A stretch of DNA of 64,000 nt, taken from NCBI GenBank assembly GCA_018907035.1, contig JACCIC010000064.1:1224501-1288500 (forward strand), given 5' to 3'. A program made the position numbers and the translations under genes. A model generated the notes under the pieces. The model had not been told where the DNA came from. It saw only the letters and a program-made list of their open reading frames with translations, and did no database searches. The stretch is from Sycobia sp. Sy_11. Taxonomy: Eukaryota; Arthropoda; Insecta; Hymenoptera; Epichrysomallidae. This document shows, piece by piece, positions 46,871 through 59,344 of this stretch. Numbering within the stretch: position 1 is the first letter of the stretch; each line of letters opens with the position of its first letter.

Positions 46871-48404
46871 TCATAGAACTAAAGATATTAGATGACGCGG
46901 AAAAGTCGAAATAAATAAGAAGTTTATTTGACTATATATAATATATAAATAAGAAGTTTAGTTGAATAAATAAAGATGTGCTATACTGACAAAGGGATTA
47001 TCTGTGTTTTTTTGTTGTCTTTTGTCGTCCCTTCCCTTCATACTAGTTCTCTCTCTTACTGTCTCTTACAATGAAACTTTCTGTTATGATCCTCTGCGAA
47101 ATACCTTGACAAAGAAGCTGAGACTAACTCATCCGTAGTGGTGATTTTTCACCATGGGCCAGTCTTGTTCTGAGGTAACAATTAATATATTCGCGCTTCA
47201 AGACCCAGTGCATGTGAGCAAATCACACCAAGGGCAGCCTGTCTAATATCCAACACAGTTCTCGTTACAAAAAGTCTGGCAAAAATTTGAGTTCAGCTCT
47301 CCCTGTCTAGCACCCGGTATACTTGGTTGAGTAAAAATTTTATCGCACATGTCTAGCTAATGAATCTTATCTAGTCCCAACGCTGTATTGCGTCGATTTC
47401 TCGGAACGAATCGGTTCTTCTTTCAGAAATGGAATCGATCCTCGAATTACAAGAGCATGTGAGGCTGGCCATCAAGGGAACAGTTACTGGTACTCAAGCA
47501 GCACCCATCGGCGATTGTACCAATCAAGAGATCTTGGAATAGTACTGATAACGGTTGAAAAAACCATGTAGAGTTTTCTCGTTCAGTCTTTACCACAAAT
47601 CATTCTTATCTTCTCGATATTTTAAGAGTAATATTTGGCGTTACAGAGCACTGCCGAAGCAATGTCAGAATAATATTGCTCTATGCATTGCAATATTAAG
47701 ATCAATTTATTAATTTTGCATCGGTAAATGACTACCAATAATAAATCTTGGAATATTCCTACTATATTACATGCTCTTTGCAACAATACAACAGGAAAAG
47801 CATTTATTGTAAAAAAAATGGATCACAGAAATATTGCATCAATGAAGAAAAATTTCTTAGATTCAAACAAATATTTTTAGTAAAAAACCATGTCATTGAG
47901 TTAAAACAATATTTATCTCACTTCAGCTTCTTTGTTTTGTTGATTTAAACAAATATGTACTTATAGTTCATATTAATTTAAGTAGTTGTTCTTAATTTTC
48001 ATTAAAAACAATTACTTGGAATAAGAAAACCATTTCTTAATTTAATTTTATTTATTAAAAATAAATAAGAAGTTTCTTTAATATTAGAAAATCTATTTAT
48101 TGAAATCAAGTAATCAATTTGATCACAATTATTTCTTCATAATAAAGAAATAAATTATTTAATTGTAAGAAATTATTTGTTTAAAACAAAATAACAAATT
48201 ACTTAAAATTAGTATTTTCATTATATATTTAAACTTAGTAAATAAATTTAGAATTGTAATAAATAACTATTTGCTTTAGCGATACCTGGTGATTTTATTG
48301 ATTTTTTAACTTTTTCTCACCAAAAATTTATATTTTGCGCCATATATTTGCAACTATGTGGCTACCTATTACCTATCTTACAAGTTCATAGAAATAGATA
48401 TAAT

Positions 48405-48454
<50 letters not shown>

Positions 48455-48955
48455 CTTCTATATTTTATGATTATATGAATGAAAACAAGAATCATGTCTC
48501 TATTAAATTATGTTTACGCATATATAGATAAAATGTATAATATAATAATCTAATATGTATCCACTCTAATGATATGAATACATGGAATCTTCAACATAAT
48601 AATCTTCAAGTATAAGAACCCTGCAAATTTCCCGTAAAACATATATAATAATCAAAAATTGTTTCCTTTAATATTTCTTAAATTTTTTAAAATATCACAG
48701 AAATATCGTAACAATATCACAGGAGTAGTATAAGATATCTAAATATTTTAGACTAACGTATTACAGAAATATTATAAGATATATTGCTGCAATATTCCTT
48801 TGATTTATCACAGCAAAAGATATCTGTGGCATTCTTGCGATAATACCCTACGATATTGCTACGATATCGCCCTGTGAAATCAAATGAACTGAAAAGTTGG
48901 TAGGCTAATATAGTATAGCTCTTTGTTTGGTAAAATTGCATTTTATTATTCAATA
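46871..48955. other. AT-rich intergenic DNA with an (AT)n run
   Basis: An (AT)n microsatellite lies at about 48406-48453. The stretch 47100-47550 is less AT-rich but contains only a 38-codon ORF. Nothing recognised. Confidence 0.5.
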
Positions 48956-49867
48956 CACGAGGATGGTCCCAGAAGTACCTGGCCTGACCTAGAGGTGGCG
49001 GTAGTTGCTCAAAAAATTCCACTGTATTAGAAAATACTCAATTTACAAAGCTTATGTCTCAAATTCGAAGACGCCATGATGTTTAGTATTTGTTTGACAG
49101 CCATCAATAGAAAACATTTTCAGTGAATTTGTAAACATGTAAAAAATAGGTCATCGTTATGTGATACAATACTTTTATTTGAAAGGCCTCAGCCCAACCA
49201 ATATAAAAGCTGAACTAGACTCTACTTTGGGTGAGACTGCTCCTTCGTTTACAACAGTAAAATATTGGGTAGCAGAGTTCAAACGAGGCCGTACGAGCTG
49301 CCAAGACGAGCATCCCAGTAGTTCACCAAACGAGGTGAGGAATTCAGAAACGTTGAAGAAAATCCACAAAACGATACTGAATGACCATCGACTGAAAGTG
49401 TGCGAGGTATTAGACATGGTAAGCATTTAAAAAAATGCGGTACATCGTATATTAACTGAAATTTTGGAGATGACAAAGCTGTGAGAAAGATGGGTGTCGC
49501 GTTTTCTCACAATAGAATAAAAAGAGCGTCGTAAAGATGTCGCCAAAATTAATGAATTAAAGTTGGAATTGCTACCTCATGCACCTTATTCGCCAGATTT
49601 AGCTCCCTTGGATTATTTTCTGTTCCCAGATTTGAAAAAATGGCTCGCTGATCAAAGATTTTCCAACAATGAAGAAGTGATTTAGGTAGTTAATGGCTAT
49701 TATGAGGAGCTTGACAATTCTTATTATGAAAAGGGTAATGAACTTGTTAAACATCGCTGGGAAAAGTGTATAGAGCTGAAAGGTGATTATGTTGAACAAT
49801 AAATATATTTTTTTCCAAAATTTTCGAGTTTTATTTGTTGGGCCAGAGACTTCTGGGACCATCGTCG
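48956..49867 (+). mobile_element. Internally deleted irritans-like mariner (about 912 bp)
   Basis: The TA-flanked ends share GATGGTCCCAGAAGT (left from 48962; right reverse-complemented). The transposase relic (49138-49801) reads YFYLKGLSPTNIKAELDSTL, WVAEFKRGRTSCQDE, then jumps to HAPYSPDLAPLDYFLF, KKWLADQRFSNNEEV and a C-terminus ending in TAA at 49801. The region with the first and second catalytic Asp is deleted, so it is non-autonomous. Confidence 0.85.
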
Positions 49868-49888
49868 TAGTGGCCTTTCAAGGTGATA

Positions 49889-51168
49889 CGAGGGTCGATT
49901 GATAAGTTTCCGGCCTGCCCAAGAGATGGCGCCACTAGGCCTACTTGAGGCGACGTTCTAGAGTACCATCCTTAGAGAGCTTGTAGCTATAGTTTCAGTC
50001 CGATCGCCATGTTAGTTTAGGTTTGAGAGCACGTTCAACATGACGCCTCTGTGTTTTTCATAAAAATGGAAAAGCTGGAAAATCGTGCTGTCATCAAATA
50101 CCTTTCTTTAAAGGGGTTAACATTGAAGGGAATTAAAGAAGAGATGGACTCAACACTGGGGACATGCTCTCCATATATTCAATCGTTAAGCAGTGGGTTT
50201 CCGAGTTTAAAAAGGGTCGTATGAGCACGTTTGATGAGCCTCGCTCAGGACGTGCCATTGAGGTCATAACTCCAAATATGATCGAAAAAATCCATCAAAT
50301 AGTGCTGAAAGACCACAGATTAAATGTGCGTGAAATAACTGAGACCTGCAAGATGTCATATGAACGTGTACAAAATATTTTGCACCAACGTTTGTATATG
50401 GAAAAGCTCTGTGTAAGATCGGTGCCGCGTTTGCTAATAGTCGACCAAAAATGGATTCGAAAGAATATTTCTACCGCCAATTTGGCGTTGTATAAGCGTA
50501 ATCCAACCCAAGTCTTGCGTCGATTCGTAACCATTGACGAAACTTGGGTCCACCACTACACTCCTGAAATCAAACAACAGTCTAAACAGTGGATTGGACC
50601 GGGAGAACCAACTCCAAAGAACGCAAAGACAATTTTTTCGGCGAACAAGGTTATGGCTAATGTTTTTTGGAATGCAAAGGTATTGTATACATTGATTACC
50701 TTGAAAAGGGTAAAACTCTCACTAGTCAATACTACGCAGACTTATTGCAACATTTGAGCCACGAAGTGGCCAAACCTCATCTGGCGAAGAAAAAAATCTT
50801 GTTTGATCAGGATAATGCACCAGCGCACACGTCAATCGTTGCGATGGCTAAAGTCAACGATCTGAAGTTTGAATTGCTACCGCACCCTCCCTACTCTGCA
50901 GACCTAGCCCCGAGTGACTATTATCTGTTCCGTAACCTCAAAAAATGGCTTGGCGATAAGAGATTTGCGGACCATGAAAAAGTAATCGAAGCTGTAAATG
51001 GGTATTTTGAGAAGCTTGGCGAATCAGCTTATAGAGATCTCATTACTAGACCAGAACACCGCTATGAGAAATGTATCAGCCTTGGAGGAGACTGTGTTGA
51101 GAAATAAAAAAAATTCTTAAAAACATTGTTTTTCTTGGTCAGACCGGAAATTTATCAATCCACCCACA
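49889..51168 (+). mobile_element. Irritans-type mariner, 1280 bp
   Basis: The left terminus is CGAGGGTCGATTGATAAGTT and the right, reverse-complemented, is TGTGGGTGGATTGATAAATT. TA lies at 49887-49888 and 51169-51170. It starts only about 20 bp after the end of the previous mariner. Confidence 0.9.
50066..51107 (+). pseudogene. Irritans-type mariner transposase, frameshifted but well preserved
   Basis: From ATG 50066 it reads MEKLENRAVIKYLSLKG. A frame change near 50164 leads to IVKQWVSEFKKG, RSGRAIEVITP, YERVQNILHQ, MEKLCVRSVPRLL and the first catalytic block IDETWVHHYTPE near 50535. A second frame change near 50670-50750 leads to DQDNAPAHT near 50808 (second Asp) and LAPSDYYLF near 50906 (third Asp), ending at a stop at 51105-51107. 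All three catalytic Asp codons survive, with DD34D spacing, but the two frame changes prevent a full product. It is the best-preserved irritans copy here and the same family as 32182-33407. Confidence 0.9.
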
Positions 51169-51175
51169 TACAACG

Positions 51176-51960
51176 ATTATAACGATTATACAATTTTTCG
51201 ATACCATTTATAGTAGGATTTCTTTTTAGCCATAAAATAAGCCTCGGATTTGTCGGTGACCTGTTTATCAGTTCTGATCATTCTTTTGAGATATAAAAAC
51301 CAGAAAATGTCACTGGGGGCCACATTTGGAGAATGCGGTGGATGGAAAAGCAATCCATATCCTAATTTATGCAATTTTTCCAGTATCCTCTTTAATTTTT
51401 CTTCTTCTGATGGAGCCTTTGCTCGTGATGATATTTCTCTTTCCAAAGTATTTGATGACTATTCTACCACATGTATCTCAAAGTACTGATAGAATAATTT
51501 TGCCAGCCGATATTTGCATCTTTTCACGCTTTGGATTCGGGTCAACGCGTTGAGTCTGATCGATAGACTGTTGGTTGGATTCTGGAGTGTCTTTATGAAG
51601 CCATATTTCATCCATTGTAATAAATCGATGAAAAAATTCATCTTAATTACGGTTGAATTTCGCTAAACATTGTTCCGAATCACTTTACACACCTTTAACA
51701 TGTGCAATTTTTCATGCATATGATGATCCTTTGATATCGTAGAATTTATGGACTTTTTTTATATTTTCGTTAGTAAAAACATTTTTCAGAGGTCTACTAA
51801 GTCCATCATCTTCGATTTTGCCTCCTTTTTATTTAGCAAAAAAATTCTCAAAAGTTGATTTGTCTGGTATAGAGTCCGAATAGTATGTACCAAGCCAATC
51901 ATTCATTGAACAGTATTTTTTTCGCGAAAAAGTAATGCATGATTGACACACGATATTCTT
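51176..51960 (-). pseudogene. Second irritans-group mariner lineage, decayed
   Basis: The minus strand reads, in broken frames, SDSIPDKSTFENFFAK near 51870, PLKNVFTNENIKKVHK near 51790, MDEIWLHKDTPESNQQS near 51590 (first Asp) and PPHSPNVAPSDIFWF near 51310 (third Asp). The second Asp motif is missing. The motif wording is closer to Himar-like elements than to the neighbour at 49889, so it is a different lineage. Termini were not found. Confidence 0.7.
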
Positions 51961-52539
51961 TTTTCTCTCTTTTTATCACAAATATTGCTTTATTAAAATA
52001 CTATCTCACTAACCAACTGTCCCACTGCTGCCAAATTTCTACAAGTATTTTTGGACGACCAGTATGAACTTAAATTATATGCATTTAATTATAGTAACGC
52101 CATTATCAGTCTAGGAACTCCTCAGTCTAACTGGTGAATCACGACACAATATTGCCGTAATACCACATCAACATTTTTAATCTTTGTATTTTTTGATGGA
52201 ATTTATATCTTTTAAGTAAAATATTTTTGAGAATTTTTACAATTTTGTAAGATAAGTTGAAAAAAACTATAGTTTGTGGTTTTGGTCATAAAACTTCAAT
52301 TTCTGTTGAAGGACATACAGTTATCAGCATCTCATGAAACATAAATATACAAATTTTCAGCGAAATCGGGTATGAACACTTTAAATACTAGATGCGCAAA
52401 TTTAAATTTTTAAATTTTTAAATTTTTAAATTATTAAACTTTTAAATTTAAAAGTTTAAAATACTAGATGCGCAAATGAAAATTTATTGAGTTTTTAAAT
52501 AAAAAAAATACTTAATATTTATATTTCATCAAAATTGGT

Positions 52540-53190
52540 AAAGTGATGCTCTGCGAGTGACTTCACAATTAAGAGTTTTCAATGTATTCTTTACTGATTT
52601 AGCGGTATAAAACGACACATTGTTATGGTGTAGATAACTTCGCCATATCTACGAGCTCATTCCAACTGTTTTTCGATCAAAGCTAGATCATTGAATATGT
52701 CTTATTCTTAGTTATCCTTATTCATCGTTTGACCAAGTTTTAATAACTGATGGTATACCACACCACCCTGATCTCATAAAACATAGAATATCGTCTTAGT
52801 GCCAAAGCGATTTGGCATTGCAGTTAATCGGATCGCTTCGCTACGTGAAAGCCATAATTTTTTTTTGGGTTCGCAAAAGAAATCTAGTTTTCGTTTACTG
52901 TAAAAATTTGATGCTGAAAATATTTTCTTAGGAACCTTGAAGTAGCATTTCATAAAAGGTTTTTCGATTTTACATTTGCCTATCGTTCAGTTGGTGCGGC
53001 ACTCATTTTCCATACTTCTAGATCATTCTCGGAGTTTACCTTATCACCAGAACATCTGGTGACGTTGAATGCTTGTGCCAACTTTTGTTCTGCTTGCTTT
53101 GGGTCTTCATTCAACAACGCCTACACTAGGATGTCATTCTCTCTCAAATCGAAATCTCCACTTTGAAATTGATGAAAGCATGTCTTGTTC
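52540..53190 (-). pseudogene. Mauritiana-like mariner transposase relic
   Basis: The minus strand reads, with many stops, a GDF-type segment FKVEISI near 53165, VPHQLNDRQM near 52985, a KxxWLSRSEA segment near 52850, NRFGTKTIFYVL.DQGGVVYH near 52800-52750 and EKQLEWAR-like near 52660. The order fits the middle of a Mos1-like transposase; later catalytic blocks are absent and no termini were found. Confidence 0.6.
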
Positions 53191-54649
53191 TAATTAGTTG
53201 ACCATTTTCACCAAGCGGCCGAGTTTCTACAAGCGGCCGATGCGCATCAGCAACTTTTTTCTTTTGATGAAGTAAAAAAAGGAATAAGTGCCGCAAATGC
53301 GATTTAATACTAATAATTCGAATGTATAGGGTAATATTACATATAATAATAGAAACTGTATAGGGTAATAAAGTATTGATATGAGAGCGAAATAGATACA
53401 TTATTAGGGGCATTGTGAATTGAATGAAACGACTGGCTGATATATAGACAAGAGAGTCTCTTGTTGCTACCAACATTCTGGTATTATAGCAGATGCATCT
53501 CAATAATAAATGTCTTAATTCAGCTAGCAAAATTGACGATATAAATTATAATCAGAGTCTCATAAGTAAGCCCTAAACTCTGTGATAGTAATCTAATACT
53601 AAGCATCCACAGGTAAAAAATGGAAGGGACAAATAGTCAGAAGCTTAATAATAAATTAACTATTTAAGACAAGTTATGTTCATATTTATAATCATTTAAA
53701 TAATATTTATATAAATGTTGCAAGATGAATAATAATAAAAAATTCTTAAAATTTATATGCCAAGAGCGAAATGACAATAGTGAATAATATAAACTTATTT
53801 TATGTGTCTACAATGTAATATGAATATAACTATTAAATTATATTTATTACACATGAAACAGAGTTTGACCCGAGTGCGTTTATAAGTTGTTAGGCGTATG
53901 TACGCGGATTCCTTTGTTTGAAAGAGGAAATTAGTATTTTTATAGTTTGAATTATATCATTCATCTGTAATTTATTAATAAAATCAGTTATCAAGCCCGG
54001 CTAAATATACTTTTGTTTTATTGTGTGCCTTAACCTGAACTCTCAAAAAGTTGTTCACTAACAAATCAGAAGTGGGGTCAACAAAATAAATAAGGAACAG
54101 CGCAAATGGATGAACAAGAATGTAACAAACAAGCACTGTAAAGAATGTAGTAGGAAAGAAGCTCGTGAATGAACTTTGAAAACGACATACAGCTCAGAGT
54201 TCATCTGGAGAATTAAAACCCAGCAGCTTTGAATGTCAATTTGGTCAACTTATGGATTTGATGACGCGGTTTATGGAATTCCAATTGTGATCGACATAAT
54301 ATAATGACAGTCAGACAGTCCTTGTTTGCAATCACCTCGGTAGAATCTGAAATGGAAATGCTACTAAAAATAATATCAAAATTAACGTACATAAATTTAA
54401 ACTTGAGGTAGTGGTGGCATACAGGTTTACCTTAATAATATAGAAATAGATATTTTATGTTTAATTTTTAATTAAAGTATATTCCCAGAAATATATTATA
54501 TTTGAAATACTTTATAATTCCACAAATATTTATCTGAACAGTGATGAAGCCAGATATGAAATTAACTTTCTAAAAGACCTATCATTTTTAATTTTTAACA
54601 AAATAAGTTAAAATTATTAGCTGAAATACATACTATTGTAAAATTTTCC
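53191..54649. other. AT-rich intergenic DNA with a small PLE scrap
   Basis: 54300-54350 matches the PLE 3' region (AATGACAGTCAGACAGTCC then an AATCACC block). Otherwise nothing recognised. Confidence 0.5.
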
Positions 54650-54725
54650 CTCAGTTACCTGCTGAGCTCGCCAGTAGGATGGCAACGAACTAATTACTCT
54701 ACGTCCAATGCTTGTTCAAATCATT
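54650..54725 (-). repeat. Inverted copy of the 58163-58255 segment
   Basis: CTGAGCTCGCCAGTAGGATGG corresponds to the reverse complement of a CCATCTTACTGACGAGCTCA block near 58230, with flanking similarity over about 70 bp. Confidence 0.55.
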
Positions 54726-55191
54726 GAGTAGTTATAACATAAATACAATAAAATAATCTATCGGAGAAGATATTTTGTTAAAATGAGTGATTTTAAATTA
54801 TTAACTGCATATATGCTACAAAGTTATATAAAGACTTCTTACTTATTCAGATTAAACTTTAGATCACTTGGTGGAACATAATTCAATAATTTGAAATACA
54901 TATTTCTAGGAATATAGTTAAAACACTTGCAAGTATTCAATATTATATATTTCTAGACTTCTACCAAGTGACAAAGCGCATCTGAATTTATCATTTATCT
55001 AATAGCTAAATAGGCAAAAAGTCGCTATGAAGGTTTCAAAGTGTATCTAATTCATAATTTGAAGTCTCTCATTTTAACACAATATTCTTCTTCTACAGAT
55101 AATTTTATTGTCTTTTTATTGTACCTTCTCAATGATTTTTACAAGCATCGTACGTCTAAGGATTGGTCACCTGCATCTTAATGCTTAGTAA

Positions 55192-56098
55192 AGCCGGTAA
55201 TAAACCGATGTATTGATACAGTCTTTTATACGCGTCATTTCTCGCATCCGTTTTTTTTTCTATCGAAAATGTACAAAAGTTCGAACTAGCTGGCTTTAAT
55301 AAAATTCTTTTCAGCTTCTTCGGGTAAAAACTAGGATACCATTGTAATCAGTACCTCGCTTCCTCCATAAACTGGCCATATCTGTAAGTTAAAATACAAT
55401 TTAGTACATGAGCTTAATGTAAACCTTGGTGAAAACTACGTGTCCAAGCGAAAGTGTAATAAATTTCAGATTATGGTTGTAAAATTGTCATTCAAAATGA
55501 TTTGTGTTTGTATTTGCTCTTTGAATTATATTGCATACGTCTTTAAATAAGAACGTCTATGACTTCCTGCTCCTCCTATTCTGGGCCACCATAACATGCG
55601 CATTCAGTCCAGCGGCGCTCATAGCCTTTGCTCCAGAAGGTCTACGAGGCCCTCTCAAGGTGTTCCGATCCACTTACGTTTGAATTCACCCCATGGCTGA
55701 GGAGATTGGCACTGTGACATCTAAGTACGGCGTGGCGAGAGGTAAGCGAGGGAACGGGCAATATTTATAGTGTGCAGCGCTTTAAGATGACTGCTCAACC
55801 TATTGTCACTTATAATCATACGTCCACCCTTCACCCTCACCGCATGAAGAGAAAGGGAACGAGCGCATCGACAGAAGAATAACGCTTGCTCTAGAGTCGG
55901 ATGCTGGTTAGCTAGATCCCGCTCTCATTGACTTCAGTAGCTTCTTCAAACATTGTCTTTCAGATTTGTCTTTTGTGTCTATTTGTGTTTTATTATAATT
56001 TCATAAAGTTAAAAAAAAAAGAAAACAAAATTTAGAGTAGCACAATTTCACTACGTGTACTTTTATCTTTCTCTATCCTTTTTCCACTTGCATGCATT
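55192..56098 (+). repeat. Unidentified ~1-kb duplicated unit, copy 1
   Basis: Shares ordered blocks with 57162-58162, for example CTTTTATACGCGTCAT, TCGAACTAGCTGGCT, AGCGAAAGTGTAATAAATTT, CGCTTTAAGATGACTGCTCA and TTTAGAGTAGCA. The central 400 bp (about 55560-55950) is GC-richer than the flanks. There is no long ORF and no terminal repeat, so it matches no transposon class I know. Function unknown. Confidence 0.75.
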
Positions 56099-57161
56099 TT
56101 TCCGAACATTGATAGCTTGAACAAAGTTAGATGATTCAAGTGAAAGTGGTTGATGAATAAAGTGTAAATAAAGTGAATAAATTTCCAGACTACTTAAGGA
56201 ATTTTTATATATGCTTGTTGTATATAGCGACAGTATTTATAACTTTATGTCATCCGACATCATGGCACGACAAGGACGAGGTACGGAACGCGCAGCTGTA
56301 GTTAACGAAGAAGTAATAGTGTGATGTATACTTCGACTGTGTACAAATGTATACGGTTGAAGAACACGACGGCCCACGGAGTTCCCGGAACGGAGCCCAG
56401 GAAAATATCGCCAGGATGAAGCGACCTCTGTACCTCGCATTGCACATATAGAAGCTCGAGCAGCTGTTGGCATAATTGCAATAGATACGTAGAAAATATT
56501 ATTGCTTAACGTAATCACTATTTAACTATATTATATAGATGACACCTTAAAAAACAAATCTTCTATGATCAACTACATATGTTCATGAAAGGAAAAGATA
56601 TTTTTCAATTTCGGAAAGTATTTGCTTGATGCAAAATAAGTGCACTTAAATCAAATAATCTCATCTTAAGTCGATTAAATATTTTCTTGATATCAAAATT
56701 TTGTTTTCTTCAGTGTATAATTGTTACTTTTGTTACTTCAGTATTACGTATGGATAATTTCATTAGATAGTTTTGAAAAAAGAATTATATTTTAATTAGA
56801 GTTGTATTGTTCGCGATGACTACAAATTACAGTGCTTTGTTTAAGTGAAAAAATTTTTTCTTTTATCTGTTTTAATATTTATATAGAAATGTCTTTCGAT
56901 AGTTTTTTAAAAATAGAAAATAATACTTGCGTTTCGTTCTTCATTATATATCTACATAACAGTCAAAATCTAGGCTATAAATTATCGAAAGAAAAAAATA
57001 TACCGGACGACAGAAGATATGGGGTTCACAGGCATGCGTGACAATGTGGAAGGCTAACCCAACATATGTTAACCAGATTTAAAAAATATTTTGTTCCTGT
57101 AGCACTAAGCCGATCCGTAACGACTGATATTACTAGTGAAAGGGCAAATTAAGCTGAGGGC
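56099..57161. other. Spacer between duplicated units
   Basis: AT-rich. A moderately GC-rich patch at 56240-56470 has a 93-codon minus-strand ORF without recognisable domains. Confidence 0.45.
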
Positions 57162-58162
57162 GACCGGTAATAAATCAGTGCATAAATATAGTCTTTTATA
57201 CGCGTCATATCTCTTCCCTTTTTTTTCGATGTAAAGCATCGAAAAACTCGAACTAGCTGGCTGTAAAAAAGGCTTCTCAATTTCGTACAGTAAAAACAGG
57301 GATATCATGTAACTAGCACCACGCTGCCTCCATAAAAAGGCGATACCTGTAAGTCAAATTAGAATTTAATACAGCAATAGAATTTATAAGCTTAATTTAT
57401 AAACCATTGTGAGTACTACGTATCTAAGCGAAAGTGTAATAAATTTAAGATTATAGTTGTAAAATGGAAACTCAAAATGCAAATTGGATTTGTATTTGTT
57501 CTTTAAATTATACTGCATGCGTCTTTCAATAAGAATGTCGATGCACCAATGTTCCTCCCATACTGCGCCATAGTGACGGGCGGGCTCATTCGGGCAGCGC
57601 TCATATTCTTCACTCGAAAAGGTCTACTGGTATTGGAGACCACAGAATCTCCATAAGGACGACTAGGACTTTTCTCGAGGTGTCCCTACCCGCCTACGTT
57701 CGAGGTCACCCCGTGACTGAGGGTAGTAATACCCTATCAGCTAGGCACAGCGAGGTAAAAGGCAGGCAAGAGAATGGGCAACCTTTATAGTGTATGACGC
57801 TTTAAGATGATTGCTCAACCTCACTTATGAAGAGGGATTGATGCTTTACCCCCTTCAACCGCACCGCATGAGACGTAAGGAAATGAGCGCATCAACAGAG
57901 AAACAATGTGCACTCTAATTTCGGATGCTTAGATAGTTAGATGACGCATTCTTTGTCGCGAGTCGCTTTTTCAAACATTGTATTTTAGATTAATCTTTTT
58001 TTGTCTATTTATGTTTTATTATAATTTAATAGAGTTACAAAAATTTTTATTATAAATAACTTTATTATAATAAAGTTAAAAAAAGAAAAATTTAGAGTAG
58101 CAAAATTTCACTACGTATATTACTTTTACCTTCTTCTATCTTTTTTCCGCTTACACGACATG
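57162..58162 (+). repeat. Unidentified ~1-kb duplicated unit, copy 2
   Basis: Second, diverged copy of 55192-56098 in the same orientation, slightly longer through small insertions (for example near 57640-57670). The GC-rich centre is again conserved. Confidence 0.75.
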
Positions 58163-58255
58163 CTCTAAACAACCTTTCCAATCATTATAGCAAGTAATGT
58201 ACGTCTAAGAATTGATTACCTTCCATCTTACTGACGAGCTCAATAGGCAACTTTT
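58163..58255 (+). repeat. Partial third segment
   Basis: TACGTCTAAGAATTGATTAC and its surroundings resemble 55118-55178, the sequence just before copy 1. This suggests an array with more than two units. Confidence 0.5.
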
Positions 58256-59344
58256 TTCGAAACATACTAATAGTATTTATTCAAGGTAATAATTTTAACT
58301 TATTTTCTACGAGATGTGACTTAGTAATATCGTTTTATAAATCTGAAAATTCAGTGTCCTCGCAACAATAAGCTTCATTAATAATATTCGATTCTCAAGT
58401 ACTTTTGATGATTATTTATTTCATAATGAAATGTCAGATTGTGAAATGAGTCCAATTTTGAAAATTGTAAAATGCTCTAATTTGTTATAATTTTATGAGA
58501 AATTGAAATAATTTTATCATTTATAAAAATTTGTAAAATATTGAGTTAGTAAGAAATTGGTGAATTTAGTAAAATTTTATATCTTGAAGAAATTTTAGAA
58601 AAATATGAATTTGTTTCACTGAGTTGATTTTATTAAATCTGTAGGAATTGAATTTATAATTAGAATTATCATAATCGAAGAATTGGTAAAGTTTTGAAAA
58701 ATACATTTATGGTGAATATTTTAATAAGTTGTTTTACTTCATCGTTGTGATGTAGAAATTGACTTAGAATTTGTTTAGATCTTTGTAATTGATTGATATT
58801 AAAATAATCAAAGTTCGTAAAATTATGAATTTTTTTTGAAATTGTCATCTAAATGCTGTAAGATTACAACATTTATGAATATAATGATTGAAATATCATA
58901 ATTTGATAATTTATTTATAATAATAGTGATAATTTGTACAATTCGTAAAATTTGGGTCTTTATAGTAGTGAATCACAGAATCTAATATATTTTACATCTA
59001 ATGATCGAAATTTGTAAAATTTGGTAATTTGTTTCTACAAATAATTTTTGTACGATTTTTACAGCATATGTTATTGCGGATCCTAGTTTTTACACTTAAT
59101 TAATAAGTTTCTTTGCAAGCTTCGCAAAATTACATGCATCTAGATTTTGCAGCGTAATCGTAGCACAAAATTGCCAAACTTATGAATAAATATGTATGTA
59201 TTTATAATTAAAATGATAATTATTATAGTTACATCTTATAAATTTATGATTGAAATATTTATGTGAATAACTCTAGCTATTACACTTTATAATTATGTTA
59301 AAGAATTCTAATCTTAATAGTTATAAATAATAATAGTATTGATA
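58256..59344. other. AT-rich intergenic DNA
   Basis: Nothing recognised. Confidence 0.5.

Noticed and set aside
47428..47541. 38-codon ORF after a splice-acceptor-like TTCTTCTTTCAG, with an upstream donor-like GAGGTAACA near 47175
   Set aside because: Too short and without homology; isolated splice-like signals are common in AT-rich insect DNA.
53144..53530. 128-codon minus-strand ORF resembling a membrane protein
   Set aside because: Its C-terminal end overlaps the mariner relic in part and the rest is AT-driven hydrophobic sequence.
56237..56518. 93-codon minus-strand ORF in a GC-richer patch
   Set aside because: No motif recognised; an overlapping ORF in another frame is equally open.
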